Source of the DNA: Sulfurivirga sp964427185
GTDB lineage: Bacteria; Pseudomonadota; Gammaproteobacteria; Thiomicrospirales; Thiomicrospiraceae
Assembly (NCBI GenBank): GCA_964427185.1
Contig: CAYRSN010000001.1
Location: forward strand, 1-64,000
Direction: 5' to 3'
Length of the DNA stretch: 64,000 nt
Shown piece by piece: positions 45,162-53,407 of the stretch (within the stretch, counting starts at the first letter, position 1; each line of letters starts with the position of its first letter). The notes beneath the pieces were generated by a model, which saw only the letters and a list, made by a program, of their open reading frames with translations, was not told the DNA's origin and ran no database searches. The position numbers and the translations under genes were made by a program.

Positions 45162-45177
45162 AGAGATTAAATTGCCC

Positions 45178-46425
45178 ATGGTGCAGAAGAAACAGACAGA
45201 TGACATTGTAGTGGGGCTTGATGTAGGCACATCCAAAATCGCAGCAGTCATCGGCAAGGTCAAAGCAGATGGTGCTTTGGAAGTGGTTGGTATCGGTACA
45301 CACCCATCCAAAGGCTTGAGAAAGGGGGTGGTAACAGATATTGAAGCCACAGCCCGGTCGATAGAAAAAGCAGTGGATGAAGCAGAGCGCATGTCCGGTA
45401 TCGAGGTGCGCGCTGTGCACGTGGGGATTGCTGGCAATCATATTCAGGGTAGAAATTCACAGGGTATGGTTGCTATTCGTAATCAGGAAGTGACACCAGA
45501 AGACGTGGAACGCGTATTGGAGTCGGCGAAAGCCATTCCAATCGGCAGTGATGAAAAAATTCTCCATGTACTGCCGCAAGGCTTCACGATTGATGGCCAG
45601 CAGGGTATTAAGCAACCTGTTGGCATGGCGGGTGTGCGCTTGGAAGCTCGAGTGCATATTGTGACTGGAAAAGTCAGTGCTGTGCAGAATATTGTCAAAT
45701 GTGTGGAGCGGTGCAACCTGCAGGTGGCGGATGTCGTACTGGAGCAGATTGCTTCTGCAGAAGCAGTATTGTCTGAAGATGAGAAGGATCTTGGTGTTTG
45801 CCTTGCGGATATTGGTGGCGGTACGACAGATATTGCGGTGTTTTACCAAGGCGCGATTCACCATACGGGTGTAATTAATGTGGCGGGAGATCAGGTGACG
45901 AATGATATTTCCGTTGCTTTGAGAACCCCCGCGCCGGCTGCTGAGGAGATCAAGAAGAAGTGGGGCGCGTGTTTGCCCACCTTGGTTACGGATGAAGAAG
46001 AAATCGAAGTGCCCAGTGTCGGTGACCGCCCTGCACGGTGTATGAGCCGTCGAGTGTTGTCTGAGGTGATAGAACCACGTTATGAAGAGCTGTTTCAGAT
46101 TATCCTGGAGGATCACTTGAAACAGCATGGGTTTCATAATTTGACGGCGGCCGGTGTGGTGTTGACAGGTGGTACCAGTCGCATGCCAGGCGCGGTGGAG
46201 CTGGCCGAAGAAGTTTTTCATATGCCCGTGCGGCTGGGAATGCCCCATGGTTTAAAAGGGGTAACGGATCATCTGGAGTCTCCTGAGTATGCGACAACGG
46301 CGGGGCTGTTGGTACATGCCCTTAAAAAAGGCTCTCATATGGGAGAAGAGAGAAAATCATTGGACTTTCGTCAAGCGAGCAGCTTGCTGGCGCGTATGAA
46401 GCAGTGGTTTGCCAATAATTTTTAG
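45178..46425 (+). CDS. ftsA: Cell division actin homologue FtsA
   Basis: 415 aa. Actin-fold ATPase that tethers FtsZ to the membrane. VVGLDVGTSKIAAVIG (phosphate 1), LADIGGGTTDIAVF (phosphate 2), VVLTGGTSRMPG (adenosine) and the C-terminal amphipathic helix LARMKQWFANNF are intact. The ATG at 45178 is preferred over a TTG 6 bp upstream. Unusually it is followed by lpxC, with no ftsZ between them. Confidence 0.97.
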   Translation: MVQKKQTDDIVVGLDVGTSKIAAVIGKVKADGALEVVGIGTHPSKGLRKGVVTDIEATARSIEKAVDEAERMSGIEVRAVHVGIAGNHIQGRNSQGMVAIRNQEVTPEDVERVLESAKAIPIGSDEKILHVLPQGFTIDGQQGIKQPVGMAGVRLEARVHIVTGKVSAVQNIVKCVERCNLQVADVVLEQIASAEAVLSEDEKDLGVCLADIGGGTTDIAVFYQGAIHHTGVINVAGDQVTNDISVALRTPAPAAEEIKKKWGACLPTLVTDEEEIEVPSVGDRPARCMSRRVLSEVIEPRYEELFQIILEDHLKQHGFHNLTAAGVVLTGGTSRMPGAVELAEEVFHMPVRLGMPHGLKGVTDHLESPEYATTAGLLVHALKKGSHMGEERKSLDFRQASSLLARMKQWFANNF

Positions 46426-46449
46426 AATCAAAGGTGGCCGTGCTAAAAT
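46421..46449 (+). promoter_or_regulatory. lpxC promoter
   Basis: TTTAGA (46421-46426) and TAAAAT (46444-46449) are 17 bp apart, overlapping the ftsA stop codon and about 30 bp before the lpxC start. The 54-bp ftsA-lpxC gap contains no trace of ftsZ coding sequence. Confidence 0.55.
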
Positions 46450-46479
46450 CCTTTTCCTCAAAAACCATGTGATAAAGAT

Positions 46480-47388
46480 GTGAAGCAACGTACTCTCGCC
46501 CATTCCATTACTGCCCACGGTGTTGGCCTGCATACGGGGCATGAAGCTGTCATGACACTCCGTCCAGCACCTGAAAACACAGGTATTGTCTTCCGGCGTG
46601 TGGATCACACACCGGCGGTTGAAATCCCCGTGACCCCTGAAGCAGTAGGTGAAACCACCCTGTGCACGACGTTGGTTAAAGATGACATCAAAATCGCCAC
46701 CATTGAGCACTTAATGTCTGCGCTGGCCGGAGTGGGGGTAGATAATATTTATATTGACCTGGATTCAGATGAAGTACCTATTATGGATGGCAGTGCTTCG
46801 CATTTTGTTTTTCTACTGCAGGCGGCGGGGATTAAGCTTCTGCCCGCACCCAAACAGTTTGTGCGCATTTTAAAGCGTGTGCGGGTAGAAAACGAAAAAG
46901 GTGGTTGGGCAGAATTTCTCCCTTATGAAGGGTTCCGTTTGAGCTTTTCCATCAAGTTTGATCATCCTGCCTTTCGGCAGACGGCGGAACAGATGACATT
47001 TGAGTTTTCCTCTACGGCTTATTTTAAAGAAGTCAGCCGTGCACGCACCTTTGGGTTCTATAAGGATATTGAAACCTTGCGACAGCATAATCTGGTATTG
47101 GGCGCCAGCCTGGAAAATGCGATTGGTCTGGATGAGCAGGGCGTGATGAACAAAGAGGGGCTGCGCAATCGGGATGAGTTTGTGCGCCATAAGATTCTGG
47201 ATGCCATCGGTGATCTGTATATGCTGGGGCATCCTGTTTTAGGGGAATTCAGAGCGCATAAATCCGGCCATGCGTTGAATAACGCGCTGTTACGTGCACT
47301 GAAGGCTGATGAAGAAGCCTGGACATTGACTCCATTGAGTGAGGGCAGTACGCCTATCTCCTATGGTAGCAGCAAAATTGTGCTTTAG
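46480..47388 (+). CDS. lpxC: UDP-3-O-acyl-GlcNAc deacetylase LpxC
   Basis: 302 aa zinc enzyme, the committed step of lipid A synthesis. KQRTLAHSITAHGVGLHTG, ATIEHLMSALAGVGVDN with zinc-ligand His77, VRHKILDAIGDLYMLG with the second His and Asp, and KSGHALNNALL with the catalytic His. Starts with GTG at 46480, as judged from the conserved KQRTL start. Marks the end of the dcw cluster. It converges on dciA with only 4 bp between the stops. Confidence 0.97.
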   Translation: MKQRTLAHSITAHGVGLHTGHEAVMTLRPAPENTGIVFRRVDHTPAVEIPVTPEAVGETTLCTTLVKDDIKIATIEHLMSALAGVGVDNIYIDLDSDEVPIMDGSASHFVFLLQAAGIKLLPAPKQFVRILKRVRVENEKGGWAEFLPYEGFRLSFSIKFDHPAFRQTAEQMTFEFSSTAYFKEVSRARTFGFYKDIETLRQHNLVLGASLENAIGLDEQGVMNKEGLRNRDEFVRHKILDAIGDLYMLGHPVLGEFRAHKSGHALNNALLRALKADEEAWTLTPLSEGSTPISYGSSKIVL

Positions 47389-47392
47389 TGTT

Positions 47393-47821
47393 TCAGGAAG
47401 AGCGTTTTTCCAAGGTGTGAATCAGTCGTTGTAAACTCTGTTTGAGCTTCTCCTGTGTAACCTCCTTTTCCAAGCTTTTGAGTTGCTGCAAAGTGGCTTT
47501 GCCCGGTGCTGAAGGTTGGTGCATGACAGATCTCTGGGGCTTGGGTAGCTGAAGCAGGCGCACTTTTACCTGATTCAGCTTTAAGTGTGGCCAGTGTGTC
47601 AGTACAGCTTGGAGTAATGCCTGTTCACTAAGACGAAGCTGGGTTGCAAGATGAGGATGCTCTATCTGAATAATCAAGGCGGGTGAACGCAATGTTGCGC
47701 CCATGATATGCTGTCTGAATGCCTCCGGCAAGGCTTCTCGCACTACGTTCAGTAAGGCCTCATATTGCTCTGCCTGCTCCAGCAGGTGCTGAAACTGTGT
47801 ATGCTCACGAAGTAATTTCAT
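47393..47821 (-). CDS. dciA: DciA (DUF721) replicative helicase loader
   Basis: 142 aa. The N-terminal half has the DUF721 pattern (LLNVVREALPEAFRQHI, RSPALIIQIEHPHLATQLRLSEQALLQAV, LNQVKVRL), followed by a basic, probably flexible, helical C-terminal part with LLQ/KSLEKEV heptads. DciA proteins help load the DnaB helicase in bacteria without DnaC. Position between lpxC and secA, opposite in strand, is that of PA4405 of Pseudomonas. Weak primary conservation, hence the moderate confidence. Confidence 0.8.
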   Translation of the reverse strand: MKLLREHTQFQHLLEQAEQYEALLNVVREALPEAFRQHIMGATLRSPALIIQIEHPHLATQLRLSEQALLQAVLTHWPHLKLNQVKVRLLQLPKPQRSVMHQPSAPGKATLQQLKSLEKEVTQEKLKQSLQRLIHTLEKRSS

Positions 47822-47870
47822 ATGGTATGATTTCCAAGTTTCCTAACCTAATAATTAAAGCATAGTATCT

Positions 47871-50615
47871 ATGATCAAAAACATCTTCCGCAAATTGATT
47901 GGCACCCGTAATGACCGCCTGTTAAAACAGTACCGTAAAAGAGTAGCGCGCATCAATGCCCTTGAGCCGGAAATGGAAAAGCTTTCCGATGAGGCATTGC
48001 AACAGAAAACAGACACTTTTAAAGCGCGTCTTCAGGCCGGTGAAACGCTGGATGATCTACTGGAAGAAGCTTTTGCCGTGGCACGTGAAGCCAGTAAGCG
48101 AGTGTTGAACATGCGCCATTATGATGTGCAGCTCATAGGTGGTATGGCGCTGCATGAAGGAAAAATTGCCGAAATGCGTACAGGGGAGGGAAAAACACTG
48201 GTGGCCACCTTGGCTGCTTACCTGAATGCGCTTTCTGGAGAAGGTGTGCATGTGGTGACGGTGAATGACTATCTTGCACGGCGTGATGCAGAGTGGATGG
48301 GCAAACTCTACAGTTGGCTGGGCTTAAGTACGGGGGTAATTGCCAGTGGCCAAAGTGCGGAAGAAAAACGTTATGCCTATGAGGCGGATATCACCTACGG
48401 CACCAACAATGAGTTTGGTTTTGACTATCTGCGGGATAACATGGTGTTCAGCCCGGAAGAACGGGTGATGCGGCCTTTAAATTATGCCATTGTGGATGAA
48501 GTGGACTCCATTTTGATTGATGAGGCGCGTACGCCTTTGATTATTTCCGGCCCGGCAGAAGACAGAGCAGAAATTTATCAGAAGATCAATGCGATTGTGC
48601 CGCATCTTGACAAGGGCGAAGAAGATGAGGAAAACAAAACTGCCACAGGGGATTACACCGTTGATGAAAAAGACAGGCAGGTTTATTTAACCGACCAAGG
48701 GCACGAAAAGGTCGAACAGCTTTTGCAAGAAGCTGGACTGCTGCATGAAAATGAAAGCCTGTACGATGCTAAAAACATTTCTTTGATGCATCATATCAAT
48801 GCGGCTTTGCGTGCACATGTGCTATATGAGCGCAACCGGGACTACATTATCGAAAACAACGAAATTGTCATTATCGATGAGTTCACCGGACGCAAAATGC
48901 CAGGGCGCCGTTGGTCTGAAGGGTTACATCAGGCCATAGAGGCAAAAGAAGGCGTGCCGATTCAGGCGGAAAACCAGACGCTGGCTTCTATTACTTTCCA
49001 GAACTACTTTCGCCTGTATAAAAAACTTTCCGGCATGACTGGCACGGCAGATACCGAAGCTGGAGAGTTTTTGCAAACCTACGGCCTGGAAGTGGCGCAA
49101 ATCCCACCGAACAAACCTACCCAGCGCATTGACCACCCCGATTTAGTGTTTCTGGATATGCCATCCAAGCTGGAGGCGGTGGTCAAAGAGGTGAAGATCA
49201 GCCATGAAAAAGGGCAGCCCGTACTGGTGGGCACCGCTTCTATCGAAATGTCCGAAGTCGTCTCGTCCTTATTGAAGAAAGCTGGGATTCCACATAATGT
49301 ACTGAATGCTAAAAACCATGAGCGTGAGGCACAGATTATCGCTCAGGCGGGACGCCCCGGTGCCGTGACGGTTGCGACCAATATGGCCGGGCGTGGTACG
49401 GATATCATGCTGGGAGGCAACCTGGAGCAGGAGTTGGCTGTATTGGGTGAAGATGCTGATGAAGCTGCGCGTGAGCAGGTAAAAGCCGATTGGCAAGCAC
49501 GTCATCAGCGTGTAATGGAAGCCGGTGGGTTGAAGGTGATCGGTACCGAGCGCCACGAATCCCGTCGTATTGATAACCAGTTGCGTGGGCGTTCAGGACG
49601 ACAGGGCGATCCGGGTGAAAGCCGTTTTTATCTGTCTTTGGATGATGATCTGATGCGTATTTTCGCTTCAGACCGCATCAAAGCCATGATGCAGAAGCTG
49701 GGCATGGAGCCGGGAGAGCCGATTGAGCACCGTATGGTCAGTCGTGCCATTGAAAGTGCGCAGAAAAAAGTAGAAGGCCGTAACCAGGATATTCGCGCCA
49801 ACCTGCTTAAATACGACGATGTCGCCAACGAACAGCGTAAAGTGCTCTATGCACAGCGCAATGAGCTGCTGGAATCTGAAGATATCAGCGATGTCATTCA
49901 GGCCATGCGCGAAGATGTGCTGACAGAGTTGATCGACCGTTACGTGCCGCCAGGTAGTCTGGATGAACAGTGGGATCTTAAAGGACTGGAACAGGCGCTT
50001 CAAGAACACTTTGATGTGACACTGCCTGTGGCGCAGTGGGTGAAAGAGGATACTTCTCTGCATGAGCAGGCGCTGAGAGAGAAAATTCAAGCCGCGATCG
50101 AGCAGGCCTATGAGGAGAAGGTAGCCCAAATAGGCGAAGAGGTCATGCGCAGCTTTGAAAAAGCCGTGCTGCTTCAAACCATGGACAGCCTCTGGCGCGA
50201 ACACCTGGCGGCGATGGACTATCTGCGCAAAGGTATTCACCTGCGAGGCTATGCACAAAAAGACCCCTTCCAGGAGTATAAGGGGGAAGCCTTTGAAATG
50301 TTCCAAGCCTTTTTGGATAACGTAAAACATGAAACAATCGATGTGCTTTCCAAGGTCAATATCGCCAGCGAAGCCGATGTGGCAGAAATGGAAGCGCAGG
50401 AGCAGGCGCGGCTGGCAAAACTGGAAGTAACCCATGATGCTGTTTCTGTCATCGGTGAGAATGTTCAGGATTTGCCCCAGCCCATGCAGAAAAACGAAAC
50501 GGCTCAGGCTGCTCAGGCACCTATTCGCCGTGAAACACCTAAAGTCGGGCGTAATGAGCCCTGTCCTTGCAGCTCAGGCAAAAAATACAAACACTGCTGT
50601 GGCAGATTAACTTGA
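47871..50615 (+). CDS. secA: Preprotein translocase ATPase SecA
   Basis: 914 aa, full length. DEAD motor with Walker A MRTGEGKTLVATL (about 102-113), Walker B VDEVDSILIDEARTPL, preprotein-binding domain, NBD2 VATNMAGRGTDIMLGG and GRSGRQGDPGESRFYLSLDD, helical scaffold, and the C-terminal zinc finger PCPCSSGKKYKHCCG that binds SecB. No secM lies upstream, so the SecM arrest control of enterics is absent. Confidence 0.98.
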   Translation: MIKNIFRKLIGTRNDRLLKQYRKRVARINALEPEMEKLSDEALQQKTDTFKARLQAGETLDDLLEEAFAVAREASKRVLNMRHYDVQLIGGMALHEGKIAEMRTGEGKTLVATLAAYLNALSGEGVHVVTVNDYLARRDAEWMGKLYSWLGLSTGVIASGQSAEEKRYAYEADITYGTNNEFGFDYLRDNMVFSPEERVMRPLNYAIVDEVDSILIDEARTPLIISGPAEDRAEIYQKINAIVPHLDKGEEDEENKTATGDYTVDEKDRQVYLTDQGHEKVEQLLQEAGLLHENESLYDAKNISLMHHINAALRAHVLYERNRDYIIENNEIVIIDEFTGRKMPGRRWSEGLHQAIEAKEGVPIQAENQTLASITFQNYFRLYKKLSGMTGTADTEAGEFLQTYGLEVAQIPPNKPTQRIDHPDLVFLDMPSKLEAVVKEVKISHEKGQPVLVGTASIEMSEVVSSLLKKAGIPHNVLNAKNHEREAQIIAQAGRPGAVTVATNMAGRGTDIMLGGNLEQELAVLGEDADEAAREQVKADWQARHQRVMEAGGLKVIGTERHESRRIDNQLRGRSGRQGDPGESRFYLSLDDDLMRIFASDRIKAMMQKLGMEPGEPIEHRMVSRAIESAQKKVEGRNQDIRANLLKYDDVANEQRKVLYAQRNELLESEDISDVIQAMREDVLTELIDRYVPPGSLDEQWDLKGLEQALQEHFDVTLPVAQWVKEDTSLHEQALREKIQAAIEQAYEEKVAQIGEEVMRSFEKAVLLQTMDSLWREHLAAMDYLRKGIHLRGYAQKDPFQEYKGEAFEMFQAFLDNVKHETIDVLSKVNIASEADVAEMEAQEQARLAKLEVTHDAVSVIGENVQDLPQPMQKNETAQAAQAPIRRETPKVGRNEPCPCSSGKKYKHCCGRLT

Positions 50616-50625
50616 GGCATATCAG

Positions 50626-51849
50626 ATGGCGGTTGGACTAAGTGATCAATTACCGGTGCTGCACCCTGTGGCAGGCATCTACCTGGGAACCACAGCAGCA
50701 GGCATCAAGAAAAACAATCAGGCCGACCTGGTTGTAATGCAGTTGGAGCAGGGGGCTAAAACAGCGGCTGTCTTTACACAGAACGCGTTTTGTGCCGCAC
50801 CGGTTGTCGTCGCCAAATCCCATCTGGCAGTGGCGCAACCCAGAGCGCTGGTGATCAACAGCGGTAACGCCAATGCGGGAACTGGAGAGCAAGGTCTGGC
50901 AGATGCGCGCACAATCTGTGCACAAGTAGCAGAAGAGCTGGGCTGTGCGGCAGAAGAAGTCCTGCCGTTTTCCACGGGTGTCATCGGTGAGCCCCTGCCA
51001 ATGGATCGATTCAGGACAGGGATTCCGGCTGCACTGGCAGGTTTGAGTATAGAAGGTTGGCAGCAGGCTTGTTACGGTATTATGACCACAGATACCGTGC
51101 CCAAAGTCGTCAGCCGAAAAGTTGTCATAGGGAATGATGAAATCACGCTGACAGGCATGGCAAAAGGCTCAGGCATGATTCACCCCAATATGGCCACCAT
51201 GTTAGCCTTTGTTGCCACAGATGCCCGTGTCAGCCAGCCGGTGCTTGACCAGGTATTAAAGCAGGCGGTGGAACAAAGTTTTAATCGCATTACCGTTGAT
51301 GGGGATACCTCCACGAATGATGCCTGCACCCTGACGGCAACAGGGCATGTTACTATGCCGGAAATTGACACCTTGGATACAGCTTCCGGGCAGGCTTTTC
51401 AGCAGTCGGTAGTGTCTGTAATGGTAGAGCTTGCACAGATGATTGTGCGGGATGGAGAAGGCGCCACCAAGTTTGTCACTGTGCACGTAGAGGCGGGTGC
51501 AACCGAGGACGAGTGCTTGAAGACGGCTTTCACCATTGCACACTCTCCATTAGTCAAAACAGCCCTGTTCGCTTCCGATCCAAACTGGGGACGCATCCTG
51601 GCGGCAGTTGGGCGTGCTGGGATTCAGGCACTGGATATTCGGCGGGTGAATATTTGGTTGGATGATGTCTGTATCGTACGTGAAGGTGGTCGTGCGCCGG
51701 AATATACGGAAGAAGCCGGGCAGCAGGTGATGAATAAATCATCTCTGACAATTCGGGTTCATCTGGGTCGAGGCGAGGCACAAGAGACCGTATGGACGAC
51801 AGATTTGTCTTATGATTATGTGAAAATCAACGCGGAATACCGTACTTGA
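50626..51849 (+). CDS. argJ: Glutamate N-acetyltransferase / amino-acid acetyltransferase
   Basis: 407 aa. Self-cleaving Ntn-type enzyme of the arginine acetyl cycle. The cleavage site lies in KGSGMIHPNMATMLAF, with Thr as the new N-terminal nucleophile. INSGNANAGTGEQG and ASDPNWGRILAAVGRAG are also conserved. It starts 10 bp after secA; ArgJ downstream of secA is common in gammaproteobacteria. Confidence 0.97.
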   Translation: MAVGLSDQLPVLHPVAGIYLGTTAAGIKKNNQADLVVMQLEQGAKTAAVFTQNAFCAAPVVVAKSHLAVAQPRALVINSGNANAGTGEQGLADARTICAQVAEELGCAAEEVLPFSTGVIGEPLPMDRFRTGIPAALAGLSIEGWQQACYGIMTTDTVPKVVSRKVVIGNDEITLTGMAKGSGMIHPNMATMLAFVATDARVSQPVLDQVLKQAVEQSFNRITVDGDTSTNDACTLTATGHVTMPEIDTLDTASGQAFQQSVVSVMVELAQMIVRDGEGATKFVTVHVEAGATEDECLKTAFTIAHSPLVKTALFASDPNWGRILAAVGRAGIQALDIRRVNIWLDDVCIVREGGRAPEYTEEAGQQVMNKSSLTIRVHLGRGEAQETVWTTDLSYDYVKINAEYRT

Positions 51850-51873
51850 TCGATTTCAGCAGTTTTTTATTCT

Positions 51874-51898
51874 AATACCGCCTTAGCGCGGTATTTTT
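51874..51898 (+). terminator. Intrinsic terminator after argJ
   Basis: AATACCGC (51874-51881) and GCGGTATT (51888-51895) form an 8-bp stem with a 6-nt loop and a U run. It ends only 6 nt before the first start codon of the next gene. Confidence 0.85.
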
Positions 51899-51904
51899 GT
51901 ATGT

Positions 51905-52897
51905 ATGAATAAAATGAAAAAAAATGATTTTTTAAAAAAAGGGGGAGACCCCCTGACCGACGTAGCCATCGGTGTGCTATGTCATGAGGATCGTGTCTTG
52001 ATGGAGCTGCGTCATGCTCAGCAATCCCAAGGCGGAAAATGGGCGTTTCCGGGCGGGAAAATAGAAGCAGGCGAGCCCCCTGTTGCTGCTTTAATACGGG
52101 AGTTTGAAGAAGAAACGGGGCTCATCACAACGCACTGGGAGCCTTTGATTCGCTTACGCTGGTCATACGATACTGGTCAGGTGCGCTTGCATGTATTTAT
52201 TTCAAAGCATTATCGTGGCACCTTAAAAGCCAAGGCTGATCAGCAGCAGCTCGTGTGGATGCCACGGAGCCAGTTGACGGGTTTGGAAATGCCTGAGGCA
52301 AACCGCCCAGTTTTAAATGCATTGCGGCTGCCTTCACGTATGGCCATTACGGGGGGCTTTGAAACACCGGAGGCTTTGTATGACAAAGTCGCTGCATTGC
52401 TCAGCTTGCATCACCATCGCCTGATTCAGTGGCGTGCACCGCATCTGAGTCGGGGTACCTATTTACAGCATGCCAAACAGATGATGCCTATGGTGCATCG
52501 GGCAGGCGCTAAGCTTCTGCTAAATGGTGACCCCAGTTTGCTGACTTATTTTTCAGAGGCAGATGGGCTACATTTGCCCAGCCGTTATCTCGCTTATCTA
52601 AGCCAGCGACCCGTGCCAGAGCATAAGCTTTTCGGCTGTGCTGTGCACAGTGCAGAGGCGTTAGTACAGGCATTGAGTCTTTCGCCGGATTATGTGGTGT
52701 TATCCCCGATTCAAAAAACCCAAACACATCCGGAGGCGGAAGCTTTGGGATGGGCGCGGGCACAGGCGCTTATTGAGGACTATCCTGTGCCGGTTTTTGC
52801 GTTGGGTGGGCTTCAGGAGACGGATTTGGCACTTGCAAAGCAACATGGCTTTCAGGGGATTGCAGCCATTTCAGCTTGGTGGCCGTCAGAAACCTGA
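51905..52897 (+). CDS. Nudix (MutT-like) hydrolase fused to a TenI/ThiE-like domain
   Basis: 330 aa. Residues about 17-145 are a Nudix hydrolase with the complete box GGKIEAGE-x7-REFEEETGL, similar to MutT, which removes 8-oxo-dGTP. Residues about 155-330 form a thiamine-phosphate-synthase/TenI-type barrel (LLLNGDPSL, ADGLHLPSRYL, YVVLSPIQKTQTHP, VFALGGL). The diphosphate-binding QDD of ThiE after GxHL is missing, so it is more TenI-like and probably not a thiamin synthase. This fusion is known in gammaproteobacteria and sits near secA/argJ. The start is uncertain: the ATG at 51905 lies just behind a terminator and lacks a clear SD; ATG at 51914 is an option. Confidence 0.85.
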   Translation: MNKMKKNDFLKKGGDPLTDVAIGVLCHEDRVLMELRHAQQSQGGKWAFPGGKIEAGEPPVAALIREFEEETGLITTHWEPLIRLRWSYDTGQVRLHVFISKHYRGTLKAKADQQQLVWMPRSQLTGLEMPEANRPVLNALRLPSRMAITGGFETPEALYDKVAALLSLHHHRLIQWRAPHLSRGTYLQHAKQMMPMVHRAGAKLLLNGDPSLLTYFSEADGLHLPSRYLAYLSQRPVPEHKLFGCAVHSAEALVQALSLSPDYVVLSPIQKTQTHPEAEALGWARAQALIEDYPVPVFALGGLQETDLALAKQHGFQGIAAISAWWPSET

Positions 52898-52905
52898 TAA
52901 AAAAG

Positions 52906-52933
52906 TTGTTTTTTTAAAATGGGTACGTATAAT
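52906..52933 (+). promoter_or_regulatory. tRNA-Lys promoter
   Basis: TTGTTT (52906-52911) and a perfect TATAAT (52928-52933), 16 bp apart, followed by a C-rich discriminator and the tRNA 15 bp on. Confidence 0.75.
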
Positions 52934-52948
52934 ACCGCTTCATCGAAC

Positions 52949-53024
52949 GGGTCGTTAGCTCAGTTGGTAGAGCAGCTGGCTTTTAACCAGTTGGTCGAAG
53001 GTTCGAATCCTTCACGACCCACCA
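52949..53024 (+). tRNA. tRNA-Lys (TTT)
   Basis: 76 nt with encoded CCA. Acceptor GGGTCGT/ACGACCC, D-arm GCTC/GAGC with AGTTGGTA loop, anticodon arm with CTTTTAA loop giving anticodon TTT, and T-arm GTTCGAATC. Single-gene unit with promoter and terminator. Confidence 0.98.
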
Positions 53025-53033
53025 TATTTCTCA

Positions 53034-53059
53034 AGCCCTGGCACTGCCGGGGCTTTTTT
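53034..53059 (+). terminator. Intrinsic terminator after tRNA-Lys
   Basis: AGCCCTGGC (53034-53042), loop ACT, and GCCGGGGCT (53046-53054) form a 9-bp stem with one G-T pair, then a T run. Confidence 0.9.
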
Positions 53060-53073
53060 GTTTTGGGGGAAGG

Positions 53074-53358
53074 ATGAAACAGAAGCAACGTCCACCTTTT
53101 ACCTGGCATTATTATGCGATGGCGCTGGGTGTGCTGGCAATGGGACTGGCGCTGAGTTTGGATGCCTGGAGTGCGGCAAGTGCGGCGTTCGGGTTTGCTC
53201 TGATCAGTTTTCCTGGTTTGAAGTTTAGTGGTTTGACACGTCAGGTGATTCTGGTGCTGTTTGCCATTATGTATGTTTTCGCTTTCCCGACCAGTATGTC
53301 ATATGATTCGGCAGATGAGGTTTCTCGAGCCTCTTTGAACCAGCCAGAACGTCCTTGA
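53074..53358 (+). CDS. Small membrane protein of unknown function
   Basis: 94 aa. I do not recognise it. A charged start (KQKQRPPFTW) precedes two or three hydrophobic segments: about 12-30 (HYYAMALGVLAMGLALSL), 33-48 and 57-72 (VILVLFAIMYVFAF), with a polar acidic tail. Start ATG behind GGGGGAAGG is good. It lies between tRNA-Lys and ntrB on the same strand with a 49-bp gap; an AT-rich TATAAT at 53367 suggests ntrB has its own promoter. Confidence 0.65.
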   Translation: MKQKQRPPFTWHYYAMALGVLAMGLALSLDAWSAASAAFGFALISFPGLKFSGLTRQVILVLFAIMYVFAFPTSMSYDSADEVSRASLNQPERP

Positions 53359-53407
53359 TGCAGCTATATAATAGAATCATTATTTTTATTTCTACTGAAC
53401 CATAACG

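Noticed and set aside
45457..46248. 263-codon open frame antisense to ftsA
   Set aside because: Shadow of a conserved gene; no SD and low-complexity His/Arg-rich translation.
47822..47870. secM-type arrest peptide upstream of secA
   Set aside because: Only 49 bp separate dciA and secA and no secretory ORF fits on the plus strand.
49668..50435. 255-codon open frame antisense to secA
   Set aside because: It mirrors a well-conserved secA reading frame and its translation shows no family motif and is rich in His, Phe and Leu as expected of a shadow.
52949..53024. Integration site at tRNA-Lys
   Set aside because: No integrase, no repeat of the tRNA 3' end and only housekeeping genes around it.
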